A stretch of 64,000 nucleotides of DNA, from assembly GCA_902592965.1 (NCBI GenBank), contig CACJGL010000001.1, positions 1 to 64,000 on the forward strand, in the 5' to 3' direction. A program made the translations under genes and the position numbers. Positions 20,027 to 31,076 of this stretch are shown here, piece after piece (positions within the stretch are counted from its first letter, which is position 1; each line of letters starts with the position of its first letter). The notes under the pieces are model-generated. The model had not been told where the DNA came from and ran no database searches. It saw only the letters and a program-made list of their open reading frames with translations. The stretch is from an uncultured Pelagibacteraceae bacterium. GTDB taxonomy: Bacteria > Pseudomonadota > Alphaproteobacteria > Pelagibacterales > Pelagibacteraceae.

Positions 20027-21646
20027 TCACTGAAGAATTATTTGATTTTTTTTTGTCAACTCATTAAATATTTTTTTTTTAAAATTTTTATTAATAAATA
20101 TTTTGTTGCCTGATTTAGTAGATTTTATTAGATAATTACTTAATTCACTAATATTCGAACATACTTTGTAATATGATTTTGGAGTGTTCATAAGTTTCAA
20201 ACTATAAGCATCTGTGAAATTGTCAAATGGAAAGCATAGCTTGCAACCTGCTGCTAATGTTTCCATTATAGAACTTGTAGCACCTGAAGTAATAGTTATT
20301 TTAAATTTAGATGCTAAATTAAAAATATTTCCTTTAACCAAATAAATATTTTTTTTGTCCAAAACATTTACTATTTTTGTAATATCCATTAATGGATGAG
20401 ATTTTAAATAAATCTTACCACCAAATTTTTTATAAAAATCAGTACTCATTATGTTTTCAATAATTAATCTCGAATTCTCTACATCCAAATTTAAATTTAC
20501 TAAAACACTATTAAGGTACTTTTTTTTTATATTTATATTTTTATAAACGTGATTAAATCTAAGAGCCGGTCCTAATACTATATCTATATTTTTATAAAAT
20601 TCCTTTTTTGGTTTAATTAGATTTTTACCAATACATACTATTTTGTTTGGTAAAAGATTATATTTTTTTTCGAAGTTTAAGGGATCTAAACACATAAACT
20701 CTTTGTAAGATGTAAAACCTTGGTAACCAATAGTTTCAATATTTTTTGCAAAAGTGTTAAAACCAAGATTTAAACCCTTATCTACAGCTGTATTTTCAAA
20801 CCAATTGACGAATTTTTTAATATAAATTTTTTTGTTTGAAAGTCTTTTTGCGAATAAATAATTTTGAATACCTATAATTGAAGCGTTTATATTCCTATTA
20901 CGTAAAATTTCATCATTTATTATTCTAGAAATATTAATTTTATTATAATAAATATTTTTAACGAATAATTTTTTTCTTCTAAATATATAAAAAATTGAAA
21001 ATATAAAATCATTAAAATTTAATAAATCAAATTTGTTTAAAAATTTTTTTGATCTTTGAATTTTTATTGTAGTTTTTATTAAATTAAATATTTTTAAATT
21101 AACTATAGTTGGAAAGTACATAACATTTTTTTTTCTTTCAAAAAAATGATTATAATATCTATCCTCGAGTAAATTTGCAGATGAAATAAATTTATCTACC
21201 AAAATTATTTTTTTTGAATTTTTTTTTAATTTATAATGATTTGTATAAATCTTAGATGTTAAAAAAACTAAAAGATGTTTTATGATAGTTATAAAAAAAT
21301 TTGAATATTTTTTTTCTTTTTTTAATTCAAAATTATACTTGGGAAACCTATTTTTTAAAATTTTATATAAATTTTGATTGTCTAAAATTATTTTATTTAT
21401 TGGAATTTTTTTTAAATAAAAATATTCAATTGTATCAATTATACATAAAAAATGAAAAAGTTTAGTTGAGTAATTATTTCTCTCACCGATTGGTGAAACC
21501 CACCAATCAATTTTTTGATAATTTTTTTTTGAAGCATTTTCTATAATTTTAAAAAAATCTTTTCTTAACCTTTTAATTTGTTTAACATAGATCTTTCTAA
21601 AAACCTGATCATAAGTCAAAAAATATTTTGTAGTATCCCATATCAT
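20027..21646 (-). CDS. Putative surface-carbohydrate biosynthesis protein/glycosyltransferase-like
   Basis: Long intact ORF in operon; C-terminal KSHPLMD...ITSGATSSIMETLAAGCKLCFPFDNFTD resembles GT-B-type nucleotide-sugar-binding segments. Confidence 0.5.
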   Translation of the reverse strand: MIWDTTKYFLTYDQVFRKIYVKQIKRLRKDFFKIIENASKKNYQKIDWWVSPIGERNNYSTKLFHFLCIIDTIEYFYLKKIPINKIILDNQNLYKILKNRFPKYNFELKKEKKYSNFFITIIKHLLVFLTSKIYTNHYKLKKNSKKIILVDKFISSANLLEDRYYNHFFERKKNVMYFPTIVNLKIFNLIKTTIKIQRSKKFLNKFDLLNFNDFIFSIFYIFRRKKLFVKNIYYNKINISRIINDEILRNRNINASIIGIQNYLFAKRLSNKKIYIKKFVNWFENTAVDKGLNLGFNTFAKNIETIGYQGFTSYKEFMCLDPLNFEKKYNLLPNKIVCIGKNLIKPKKEFYKNIDIVLGPALRFNHVYKNINIKKKYLNSVLVNLNLDVENSRLIIENIMSTDFYKKFGGKIYLKSHPLMDITKIVNVLDKKNIYLVKGNIFNLASKFKITITSGATSSIMETLAAGCKLCFPFDNFTDAYSLKLMNTPKSYYKVCSNISELSNYLIKSTKSGNKIFINKNFKKKIFNELTKKNQIILQ

Positions 21647-21694
21647 TAATTTTATATAATTAAAAAGTTAAAACATACCATCAAAGTTTTTTTT

Positions 21695-22825
21695 TCATTT
21701 AACAATCTCTTTTAATTTCGAAAATAGTTTTGATGAAAAAATTTCCATTCCTTGGTCGGAGAAGTGAATATTATCTAAATAATTTTTTCTAATATTTGGG
21801 ATTTCTTTTTCCATATCTACAAAATAAATACTATTTTTCGTAGATAATTCTCTTATTATTATGTTTTGTTTTTTTATAATTTCATTGAACTTATTAAATT
21901 TTTTATCAAATTTGATTTCATCATATAAATAATGGCAATATGTACAAATTATTAATTCTATGTCTTGTGATTTACAGGCCGAGCTAAAAATTTCTAAATT
22001 TTTTTTAAAACTTAATAATCCTTTAGAATAATCTGCATTTAAATTTACCTTACCTTTTGAAATAAATCTTTTTATAGAACTTCTAATATTGTACAAAAAA
22101 AATTTATTAAACAAATAGTTAAGAAAATTTAATTTAAAATCATAAATAAAATTAGAAAATTTAATTATATTTTTACTTTGATTAAGGTTTTTTTTATAAT
22201 TTGAAAAATCTTCTTTAAATTCATCTACCAAATATGCCTCAATATCATTATACCCAAGATACAAAACTATAACATCTGGTTTTGTGTATATATTTTCAAA
22301 GATTAATTTATATATAATTTCTTGAATTCCATACATTCCTTGGGCAAAATTATTTACTTCAAAATTTTTATTTAAGATTAAATTTTGATTTATTTTGTCT
22401 TCTAACTTTAATGGTATAGATGTTAGCTCGTCTTTTTCATTTGAAATATAATTTGCTATAGCTGAGTCTCCTATACAGTTTATTCTAAAACAATTTTTTT
22501 TTTTTTGAGCTACTACCTCTTTGTTTCCATTTTTACCGTTGAAATATCCGTAATTATTTGTTGATAATTTCGAAATTTTCATGTCTCCATACAGAGGATA
22601 ATAAACTTTTATATCCTTTTCAGATATTGATTTATTTTTTTTTTGTGTAAATGTTAAATTATGATGAAAGTCAAAGTGGCTATTTGATAAAGTATTCTTA
22701 ACCTTAAACTTATAATTATATTTATTTTTCTTTTTAAAAAAAAAATTAAATAACAAAACAGTTAATAAAATTGATGCTATTATTAAGATAAATATTAATA
22801 ACATGTTTGAATTTAATATTATCAT
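21695..22825 (-). CDS. Membrane-anchored SGNH/GDSL hydrolase
   Basis: N-terminal TM helix; GDSAIANY block, YLGYNDIEAY, C-terminal DNIHFSDQGMEIF (DxxH). Confidence 0.75.
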   Translation of the reverse strand: MIILNSNMLLIFILIIASILLTVLLFNFFFKKKNKYNYKFKVKNTLSNSHFDFHHNLTFTQKKNKSISEKDIKVYYPLYGDMKISKLSTNNYGYFNGKNGNKEVVAQKKKNCFRINCIGDSAIANYISNEKDELTSIPLKLEDKINQNLILNKNFEVNNFAQGMYGIQEIIYKLIFENIYTKPDVIVLYLGYNDIEAYLVDEFKEDFSNYKKNLNQSKNIIKFSNFIYDFKLNFLNYLFNKFFLYNIRSSIKRFISKGKVNLNADYSKGLLSFKKNLEIFSSACKSQDIELIICTYCHYLYDEIKFDKKFNKFNEIIKKQNIIIRELSTKNSIYFVDMEKEIPNIRKNYLDNIHFSDQGMEIFSSKLFSKLKEIVK

Positions 22826-22885
22826 TGAGTTTTTTTAATTACAAACCTTTTAATCACTTTAATTTTAAAATTGATCATAAATATT

Positions 22886-24574
22886 TTAAGAAAATTTAAT
22901 TAATTTTTTTTCTTTTAATTCATATACTGTGTCACAAATATTTAAATTTTCTAAGCTATGTGAAATCATCAAAATTGTTACATCTTTTTTTAATTCCTTT
23001 AAAAAACCAATAATATTTTTTTCTGTTTCTTGGTCTAAAGAATTTGTTGACTCATCAAGTATTAATATTTGCCTCCCAAAATATATTGCTCTTGCGATAG
23101 CTATCCTTTGTGCTTGACCTCCTGAGATATTTTTTCCATCCTCTGAGATGATTTCATCAACAGAATTAGGAAGTTTTTCTATAAAATTTTTCAACTGACA
23201 CTTTTCAATAGCATAATTTAATTTAGATACATTAATACTTTCATTATCTACTCCAAAAGCTATATTTGCTTTAATTGTATCATTTATTATTAATGGTTTT
23301 TGAGGGACATAACTAAAAAAATTGTGACAAACTCTATCAATAGGTTTGTCGTTAATATATATTTTTCCAGTTGATGGCTTAAACAGACCACTGATTATAT
23401 TTATTAACGTAGATTTTCCAGAGCCAGTTTTTCCAAAAAATCCAATTATATTACCTTTATTAAAATTTAGATTTAGGTTGTTTAAAATATTTTCATCATT
23501 ATTCTTAAATTTAAAACCAATATCCTTTAAGATCATTTTTTCAAATTTTTCAAATTTGTAATCATTATTTTTAGAAATTGGGTTTATAATTTTTCCAGAT
23601 AATTGCTCATTTATGACTTCTACTGATGGCAATCTTGTATTCAGCTCCTGAAATCCTGCCAATATTTTAGAAAAGCTTGGAAATGATCTAAGAAGACATA
23701 TGGCAATTAATGCTAAAATCTCTAGTATTGAATTATTATCATAATTATAAATATTTTTTAAAGCAAAAATAGTTCCAACTACTATAAAAAATATTATAAA
23801 TTCAAAATAATATCTTGGAATTGATGAAACAAAAGAAGAGTAAAGATTAAGTTTGTTGACTTTATTAAGATTATATTCGATTTTTTTGTCAAAAAATTTT
23901 TCTAGGGTATATATTTTTATCTCGTTAAGCCCATTGATACTTTGAATAACTTTTTTATAAAGAGCGTTATCAAATAGTATTCTTTCTTTAGCAAAAGACA
24001 GTAAATTTGATTTAAATACTAAGTAATAAATTGAACCAAAAAATAATATTGTAATTACAATAAGCAAAGTAAGTTTAAAATAATTAAAAAATAGAAATAA
24101 AAGTATACTACTAACATATACAACTTCTGTGAATATTTTAAGAATAGCAGAAATAAATAAAATTACTGATTTTGTTTCATCAGTTAAGTATCTTAATTTA
24201 ATTATTGAATTTATTCTTGAAGATTCCTCAAAGTCTAAAAATAAGTACTTTCTAAGAAGTTTTAAAAATATTTTTTTTTGAAAATCTATTTCAATTTTTT
24301 TTTGATAGTACAAACAATATATTTGAAATATAGTTTTGAAAGAAAATACAATTAATATCAGAATTAAAGTATAAGTGGTATTTTCCTTTAAGATTTGAAA
24401 ATACTTGAGTAATTGTATTTCATTATTAGAGCCTAATAAAGTTACTATCAAAAATAAAAAAACTGTTAACCCTAAAATTTCTAATATTATATTTATTAAA
24501 TTTATTAAAAGATAGAAAAATAATTTTTTTTTATTTTCGTCAACAAAATAATAAATAAATTTTTTATATGCCAT
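22886..24574 (-). CDS. ABC transporter, fused TMD-NBD (PglK/MsbA-like exporter/flippase)
   Basis: Walker A GFFGKTGSGKSTLINIISGL; signature ISGGQAQRIAIARAIY; Walker B ILILDESTNSLD; multiple N-terminal TM segments. Confidence 0.92.
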   Translation of the reverse strand: MAYKKFIYYFVDENKKKLFFYLLINLINIILEILGLTVFLFLIVTLLGSNNEIQLLKYFQILKENTTYTLILILIVFSFKTIFQIYCLYYQKKIEIDFQKKIFLKLLRKYLFLDFEESSRINSIIKLRYLTDETKSVILFISAILKIFTEVVYVSSILLFLFFNYFKLTLLIVITILFFGSIYYLVFKSNLLSFAKERILFDNALYKKVIQSINGLNEIKIYTLEKFFDKKIEYNLNKVNKLNLYSSFVSSIPRYYFEFIIFFIVVGTIFALKNIYNYDNNSILEILALIAICLLRSFPSFSKILAGFQELNTRLPSVEVINEQLSGKIINPISKNNDYKFEKFEKMILKDIGFKFKNNDENILNNLNLNFNKGNIIGFFGKTGSGKSTLINIISGLFKPSTGKIYINDKPIDRVCHNFFSYVPQKPLIINDTIKANIAFGVDNESINVSKLNYAIEKCQLKNFIEKLPNSVDEIISEDGKNISGGQAQRIAIARAIYFGRQILILDESTNSLDQETEKNIIGFLKELKKDVTILMISHSLENLNICDTVYELKEKKLIKFS

Positions 24575-24636
24575 TTTTTAATTTTAATTGGTTAAATTTT
24601 TTAAAATAATTTTTAAATATATCTTTAACATAAATT

Positions 24637-26466
24637 TTAATTATATTTTTTTTTAAAAGCTTTCATAAATATGATGGTTGTTAAAATCTGGAATAGTTGA
24701 AAACTATTATTTAACTTATTCTTTTTTAAATTTGTTAATTCCTCTAGAATTTTTTTTTGATTAAAAAAAATTGAATTTTTTACATCTAAAGAATTTACTT
24801 CTTCATAAAAATAATCGAACATTTGATTTCCCAACCAATTTCTTTGAGGATCTACAATTATATTTTTTGTTTTAGTAAAAAATTTATAAATTGGATAATT
24901 TTTGAAAATTTTTTTCATAATAAATCTTGTTTGATTATTATTGATTTTAAGATCATTTTCTAAATTAAAACAGTAAGATGCTAACTCATGGTCTAATAAT
25001 GGGACTCTGTTTTCAACACTCGAATTCATAGCTAACCTATCCATATATTTTAAACTTCTTGGTAAATTAACATATGCTATATCAATCATTTGAGATTTTT
25101 GTAAAAAATTTAACTCACTTTCAAATTTATAATTATTAAAAAAATTTTCGTTTAAAACATAATCCATGTAATCACTATTAAAATAATCTGAATTGATAAA
25201 AGGAGTTGAGTCTTTTGTAGATCCATTTTGATAGGACAATGTAATTATATAATTAAGTATTTTTTCTTTATTTTGTTTTTTTAAATAATGAAATATTTCT
25301 TTTTTATTTTTACAATAAGCATCAAGTAAATATGACAAAAAATTATAATGATAACCGCCTAAAATTTCATCTCCACCCGATCCTTCTAAAGCGACTTTGA
25401 AGCCTCTTAAATTGATTGTTTTATAAACTTTTCTAAGTCCAAACAATCTTATTGAGGTGAATGGACTTTCTAATTCAAGACATATTTTTTCGAAATTGTT
25501 TAAAATGTACCTAGGGTTTATTAAAACATTGTTGTTTTTAAAACCCAGAAATTTTGAGATCGATTTTGCTTTTCTAGTTTCGCCTAATTGATTATCTGAG
25601 AAATCATACGTAAATGTCTCTATTTTATCACTATAATTTTTATTAATAAGATAACATAGAACACTGCTATCAAGACCTCCGCTTAAAAGTAGAGATAGTT
25701 TAACGTCAGAAACTAAATGCTGAGTTATACTCTTATTTATTAAAGTTGATAAATGTTCGACTTTATATTTTTTATTTTGATCAAATTTTGAGTCATAAAT
25801 TTTCCAATATTTAAATGATTTTACTATTTTTTTTTGAAATGTTTTATAAACAGCTGGTTCGTGATTTTTAATATTTTCAAAAAATGTATTTGTTCCTGAG
25901 TCCAGTTCTTGTTTAAAAAAAAAATTAGCAAAAGTTTTTTTTTCAAAACTATAATACTTTAAATAAGAAATAATTGGTTTTATCTCACTTGAGAATAGAA
26001 TCTGATTTTCATCTTTAAAATAATATAAAGGCTTTATCCCAAATCTATCTCTTGCAGTAAATATACTATTTTTCTTCTTATCAAAAATAACTAAACTGAA
26101 CATTCCTTTTAAAAATTTTAGCATGTTGCTTCCATAAATTTCATATAAGTTAATTAATATTTCTGTATCCGATGATCCTTTGAGTTTAGAAATATTATTT
26201 ATTTTTACTTTAAGATCTTCCGCATTATAAATTTCTCCATTAAATGCTATAACATATCTACCAGAGTGGCTTGTCATAGGCTGTCTTCCGTTTTTAGACT
26301 GATCAATAATACTTAAACGATAAAATATCATATTTATATTCTTATAAACGAATGAATGCATATCGTCTGGTCCTCTATGTTGAATTTCTTTGGAAGCTTT
26401 AATAAAATTTTTCTGATCTAATTTAAAATTGTTATTAAGTTTGTAGTGAACAATAAAACCACACAT
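24637..26466 (-). CDS. asnB: Asparagine synthase (glutamine-hydrolysing) family
   Basis: MCGFIVHYK (catalytic Cys at position 2 requires start at 26466, not the ORF-track 26472), HRGPDD, AFNGEIYN, LLLSGGLDSSVL. Confidence 0.9.
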   Translation of the reverse strand: MCGFIVHYKLNNNFKLDQKNFIKASKEIQHRGPDDMHSFVYKNINMIFYRLSIIDQSKNGRQPMTSHSGRYVIAFNGEIYNAEDLKVKINNISKLKGSSDTEILINLYEIYGSNMLKFLKGMFSLVIFDKKKNSIFTARDRFGIKPLYYFKDENQILFSSEIKPIISYLKYYSFEKKTFANFFFKQELDSGTNTFFENIKNHEPAVYKTFQKKIVKSFKYWKIYDSKFDQNKKYKVEHLSTLINKSITQHLVSDVKLSLLLSGGLDSSVLCYLINKNYSDKIETFTYDFSDNQLGETRKAKSISKFLGFKNNNVLINPRYILNNFEKICLELESPFTSIRLFGLRKVYKTINLRGFKVALEGSGGDEILGGYHYNFLSYLLDAYCKNKKEIFHYLKKQNKEKILNYIITLSYQNGSTKDSTPFINSDYFNSDYMDYVLNENFFNNYKFESELNFLQKSQMIDIAYVNLPRSLKYMDRLAMNSSVENRVPLLDHELASYCFNLENDLKINNNQTRFIMKKIFKNYPIYKFFTKTKNIIVDPQRNWLGNQMFDYFYEEVNSLDVKNSIFFNQKKILEELTNLKKNKLNNSFQLFQILTTIIFMKAFKKKYN

Positions 26467-26515
26467 AATCAATTTCTATTCAAAGTTAAAATTAAAAAAA
26501 AATTTATAAATCAGT

Positions 26516-27238
26516 TTATTTATTTCCAATTTGGGCAAAACTGTCTGCAAACTCCCTGATAACTTTTAAATCATTAAAATCCATACTACAAACATGCGCC
26601 ATTTCTGTTTGTGATCCTGTGGCTTTATTTGTTGTAAAGTGCTTCTCAACATATTTTGCTCCTTTTGAAATTGCATATATGCAGGCTGATGTGCCAATTG
26701 TATGATCACTATATCCTTTAAAAAAACTTTCATTAAAATCAGGCATTTCTATATCACTCAATGTGGTTGGATATTTTGAAACACAATAAAGATATTCAAC
26801 ATTTTTTTCATTGAATGGTAATTTTTTTTTTTTGTAATCAAACATACCTAAAGAAATTAAAGTCGGTTTTTTTATTTTGATAATTTTTTTACATAAACTT
26901 AGATCTTCTACAGATCTACTTGCAATTTTGTAATAATTAAAATTTAATTTTTTACACCAATCAATTCTTTCTTTATCAAAGATTGATGCAAATAATTCAA
27001 TTCCTATTAAATCAGAATATTTTTTTATATCACTCAATTCTTTTTTTGTAATTTCAATGTAAGTTCTTTTGGTATCATTAAATAATTTCTTACTCGAATA
27101 TAGTTGAACTTTAACAAAATCTGCTCCCCCTATTTTGCATTGTAAGATCATTCTCTTTACTTCATCTATACTTCCATGATGCTGAGGATGAATCTCTGCA
27201 ATGATTTTAGTTCTATTTTTTAAATATTTATAATGCAT
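26516..27238 (-). CDS. NeuB-family (sialic/legionaminic/pseudaminic acid-type) synthase, catalytic domain only
   Basis: IIAEIHPQHHGSIDEVKRMI, GADFVKVQLYSSKKLF, YSDHTIGTSACIYAISKGAKYVEKHFTTNK; only 240 aa. Confidence 0.82.
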   Translation of the reverse strand: MHYKYLKNRTKIIAEIHPQHHGSIDEVKRMILQCKIGGADFVKVQLYSSKKLFNDTKRTYIEITKKELSDIKKYSDLIGIELFASIFDKERIDWCKKLNFNYYKIASRSVEDLSLCKKIIKIKKPTLISLGMFDYKKKKLPFNEKNVEYLYCVSKYPTTLSDIEMPDFNESFFKGYSDHTIGTSACIYAISKGAKYVEKHFTTNKATGSQTEMAHVCSMDFNDLKVIREFADSFAQIGNK

Positions 27239-28484
27239 TTTTTTTATTTTTTAATCTTAACAAATCTTTTTTATTATGAATATCTACAATATCTGTCTTA
27301 ACAACTCCAAAATAAGTACTAAGACTTTTTTGAAATAAAGCTTGTTTTTTCATTACTCTAAATGCAGCGTTTTGAATATTTTCTGAATTAATACTACTAA
27401 CCTCATTTAAATTATATTTTATTAAATGATTTATTGCATAGTCTAAATCTTGATGAACTACCTCTGGTGAATTTGCTTGCAAAGAAACAATTAAGCTTGG
27501 TTTATTCTTTAGCTTCAAGCTAATATGCTCATAAGCATGCCTTATTACATCAATTTTAAATACGTTATCTTTTGATAAATATTTAGGCCTCTTAATTGGT
27601 CTTGCTTTATATTTTTTGATAATTTTTAAAATTTTTTCACTTTCGGATGAAACATAGACAGATTTAATAAATTTAGATTTTTTTGCTGCTTCAATTGCCC
27701 AGTAAATCATTGGCTTTTTCCAAATAGGATAAATATTTTTATTTTTAAGCCTTTTTGAATTGGATCTTGCTGGAATTATAGCTATCACGTTCTCTAACAA
27801 AGAATTATTTTTTTTATCAAATTTTATATTTATGTTTTTTGCTGACATTAAATTAATCTTTGATCTAAACTTATTTGCGTAATCTTTATTGAGCGTTTTA
27901 TTATTCTTGTGCATTCTGTACCTATAAAGAGGTATCTTTAAATATTCTAAATTATATTTTTTACCAAACCTTATTCTCAGCTCTTCTTCTTCTCTGTGTT
28001 TAAAGTTTTTATTATAAGCTCCATATTTCAGAAATTTTTCTCTGTTGTACATTATTCCACATGATATAGGAAAGTTTTCACTCGACACAACTCTTACCTT
28101 GTCATTATTTTGAACTAAAATATAATCACAGGCTAGTGCTAAGATCTTTGGATTTGACTCTAGATATAAGGTCATAATTCTTAGAAAATCTTTTGAAACA
28201 TAGTCATCTGCATCAAGTCTTACAAAATACTTACCCTGTGCTTTTCTAATAGCTTTATTGGCAGAAGCAGCAACTCCGAGATTTTTTTTGTTCTTTATAA
28301 TTTTAAAATTATCGAATTTTGAATACTGTCTTATTATTTCAATTGAATTATCTTTAGAAGCATCATCTATTACAATTATTTCATAATCAGAGCTGTTTAG
28401 GTTTTGATTGATTACACTGTTAATACATCTAGATAAAAATTTTTCGTAGTTATAATTTGTAATAATTACTGATACTTTTATCAT
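27228..28484 (-). CDS. Bifunctional: N-terminal GT2 glycosyltransferase fused to C-terminal acylneuraminate cytidylyltransferase (NeuA-like)
   Basis: N-term VSVIITNYNYEKFLSRCINSVINQNLNSSDYEIIVIDDASKDNS...RLDADDYVSKDFL; C-term VIAIIPARSNSKRLKNKNIYPIWKKPMIYWAIEAAKKS...SLQANSPEV. Confidence 0.85.
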   Translation of the reverse strand: MIKVSVIITNYNYEKFLSRCINSVINQNLNSSDYEIIVIDDASKDNSIEIIRQYSKFDNFKIIKNKKNLGVAASANKAIRKAQGKYFVRLDADDYVSKDFLRIMTLYLESNPKILALACDYILVQNNDKVRVVSSENFPISCGIMYNREKFLKYGAYNKNFKHREEEELRIRFGKKYNLEYLKIPLYRYRMHKNNKTLNKDYANKFRSKINLMSAKNINIKFDKKNNSLLENVIAIIPARSNSKRLKNKNIYPIWKKPMIYWAIEAAKKSKFIKSVYVSSESEKILKIIKKYKARPIKRPKYLSKDNVFKIDVIRHAYEHISLKLKNKPSLIVSLQANSPEVVHQDLDYAINHLIKYNLNEVSSINSENIQNAAFRVMKKQALFQKSLSTYFGVVKTDIVDIHNKKDLLRLKNKKNAL

Positions 28485-28496
28485 ATTTAATTTTGT

Positions 28497-29321
28497 TTAA
28501 AAATTAGAAGAATAGAATTTTAGTTGACTTTTATTAATTACTCCTAATGGTTTTTCTTTGAGGTAAAACACAGTTTGATTTAGTTCTTTATTTTCTTTTA
28601 GAATCCAATTTCTTTTTAAATGATCTTTTAAAAATAATACATTTTGAGGCATTCCATCAACAATTATAATTGTTCCTGGGTACAAAAAATACTCTATCTT
28701 TAAGATATCTGATGAAATCGGATTTATTTCTGTACTATATCTTTTTTTTAATATGTTTTGCACTCCTGGTCCGTCTATATATATCAAATCAGCATTTATA
28801 ATCTCATTGTTGTCATATTCAAAAGAATAATGGCTATTGAATTTTGTAATGATGCCCTTGAAGTACTTAAGTCTAAAGTTTTTAATCTTTAATTTTTTTA
28901 AAATTTTTTTTGTAATGTTAATATAATATTTATTATCATCATATGAGATAACATTGAAAGGGTTTGAATATTTAAAATAATTTTTTTTTAAATATGGAAG
29001 ACTTTCATTAATATGGTCTTTTTTTGAAAGGGCAGAATTAATTTTCACAAGTTTGTTTTCGTATTTTTCTTTATTAATCTGCAATGCATCTGCAATTATA
29101 GCTGTGGAAATACCAGAGCCAAACTCTAGAACTTTTATTCTTTTATTTTTGGTAATAATAGAATGTAGTCGGAATAAATCTATAAGGTTAGGTAAATAAT
29201 TTTTTTTTTTAAATTTAAGATTAGATTTTTTATATTTTAAAAATTGATCATATATAAATTTAAATTTCGATTCTTTGAAAAAGTTTATTGATTGATTTAA
29301 ATTAACTTTAGGAATAATCAT
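28497..29321 (-). CDS. Methyltransferase-like protein of unknown function
   Basis: KVLEFGSGISTAIIADALQ motif. The ORF-track start (29345) is a TTG inside the palindrome; the ATG at 29321 (MIIPKVNLNQS) sits just downstream of the predicted promoter. Confidence 0.6.
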   Translation of the reverse strand: MIIPKVNLNQSINFFKESKFKFIYDQFLKYKKSNLKFKKKNYLPNLIDLFRLHSIITKNKRIKVLEFGSGISTAIIADALQINKEKYENKLVKINSALSKKDHINESLPYLKKNYFKYSNPFNVISYDDNKYYINITKKILKKLKIKNFRLKYFKGIITKFNSHYSFEYDNNEIINADLIYIDGPGVQNILKKRYSTEINPISSDILKIEYFLYPGTIIIVDGMPQNVLFLKDHLKRNWILKENKELNQTVFYLKEKPLGVINKSQLKFYSSNF

Positions 29322-29331
29322 AAATAAAAAC

Positions 29332-29360
29332 AATATAAAGTTCAATTATTGAACAGTAAA
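29332..29360 (-). promoter_or_regulatory. sigma70-like promoter with GTTCAATTATTGAAC dyad (29340..29354) in its spacer
   Basis: Minus strand: TTTACT-GTTCAATAATTGAACTT-TATATT, 17-bp spacer, upstream of ATG at 29321. Confidence 0.8.
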
Positions 29361-29445
29361 GCATTATAATTTAAAAATTAAAAAAATTAGTTATTTTTTA
29401 AAAAAAAGTGATATATTTTTTGATAACTATATTTTTTCCTAAATA

Positions 29446-31056
29446 ATGGATTATTTATTTATTGACCATTTAAATGAGTTGCATCTCACAAAGAAAAATC
29501 TTGTCAGAGATAATCTGAAAAACACTAAATATTTAACTAAAAATTACTTGTATCTAAAAAAATTTAATGAAAGGCTCAATTTACACACCTTTAGAAAATT
29601 AAATCAAATACATAATGTTAATTTTGACAAAAATTATTGGTCTATATTAAACACAAATTGGCAATGGACATTTATAGAGTTTATTTTTGAAAAGTGGAAT
29701 TTTCTTAAAAGAAATTCTTATAAGCTTAAAATAAGACATGAAAAAAATTACAATTTTCGTTTATATAAATCTGATGATATATGGCGACTAATTCAAAGTA
29801 AAAAGTTTAGTTCATATATTTCATCAAAAATAATCAACAAAAATAAAATTCAAAAGAAAACTAAAAATATTTTTTGTATAAGTGAAAATAAAATAAAAAT
29901 TAGTATTTTTGAAAAAATATTAATTTATTTTTTAAAAAAAAAAATTTTTAAATTAAAAAACATTTTTTTAAACATCCCATTAAATTTTTTTGATAAAATC
30001 TTAATAGCTTATAAATTTAATTCTCTTTGTTTATCATTACCTAATCAAAATTTTAATTTTAATAAAAAAATTAATCAAAAAGTAAGAATTAATCTTTATA
30101 AAAATTTTCCTGTTAAAAATAATTTTGAAAAGTTGATAATAGAAGAACTACAAAATATTTTCCCATTATCCATGATAGAAAATTATGATTTTTATAAACA
30201 AAAATATTTAAAACTTGATTTACCAAACAAACCTGAAAATATAATATGTTACTCTGGTATTTGGGCTAATAATTTAATTTCGTTGTATTTAGCTGAAAAA
30301 AAAAAAGTTAGTAATATCATTCTTTTTCAACACGGAGCACTTTACGGAACAAGTAAATTTCATTTTCATCAATCCTTTGAAGAGATGGTTAGTGACGTTT
30401 ACATCACGTGGGGCTGGAAAGAAAAAAAAAACCATTTACCTTTAGGTCCTATCAATATTATTAAGCCTAAAAATAAAACTGAGATAATATCTAAAATTTT
30501 ACTAGTGATTCCTGGAGAAATTTCTCCAAGAATAATTGCATCAGATTTTGATAGAAAATCTATAACTGATATTTATTATGATGCCGCTTATTTATCTAAA
30601 ATTATAAAAAACTTAAAAAAATACCAAACAATACTTAGAATTAAGATAGTAAAAAATTTTAATACAATTAAAAAATTTTATTTGAAAAATGGCGCTATTG
30701 ACAAATTTTCATCGATTCAATCTCCAAAGGATAGAGATACAAGTAAAGCCCTAGTAATTTGTTTGTATGAAACCACCTTTTATTATGAAATGATTTCAAC
30801 AAATACACCTGTAATTTTATTACTTTCTCAAAAGAGATATAAACTAATAAAAACTAATTATAAAAAAAAATACCAAATACTATTGGAAAATAATTTACTT
30901 TTTTTAAAAAAAGAAAAACTTGCTAAATTTTTACAAAAAACAGATTTAAAGAAATGGTGGTTAGAAAAAAAAACTCAAAATGCTTTAATTAAATTTAAAA
31001 GTGGTTTTTTTAAAGTTGAAAATAACAAAAACGTTTATTTTAAGAAAATTATTTAA
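29446..31056 (+). CDS. LIC12162-family putative transferase
   Basis: Intact 536 aa ORF; ICYSGIWANNLISLYLAEKKK...QHGALYG...ALVICLYETTFYYEMISTNTPVILL resembles LIC12162-type proteins of surface-polysaccharide loci. Confidence 0.6.
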   Translation: MDYLFIDHLNELHLTKKNLVRDNLKNTKYLTKNYLYLKKFNERLNLHTFRKLNQIHNVNFDKNYWSILNTNWQWTFIEFIFEKWNFLKRNSYKLKIRHEKNYNFRLYKSDDIWRLIQSKKFSSYISSKIINKNKIQKKTKNIFCISENKIKISIFEKILIYFLKKKIFKLKNIFLNIPLNFFDKILIAYKFNSLCLSLPNQNFNFNKKINQKVRINLYKNFPVKNNFEKLIIEELQNIFPLSMIENYDFYKQKYLKLDLPNKPENIICYSGIWANNLISLYLAEKKKVSNIILFQHGALYGTSKFHFHQSFEEMVSDVYITWGWKEKKNHLPLGPINIIKPKNKTEIISKILLVIPGEISPRIIASDFDRKSITDIYYDAAYLSKIIKNLKKYQTILRIKIVKNFNTIKKFYLKNGAIDKFSSIQSPKDRDTSKALVICLYETTFYYEMISTNTPVILLLSQKRYKLIKTNYKKKYQILLENNLLFLKKEKLAKFLQKTDLKKWWLEKKTQNALIKFKSGFFKVENNKNVYFKKII

Positions 31057-31076
31057 ATAAACTAAATGAATAGTGA

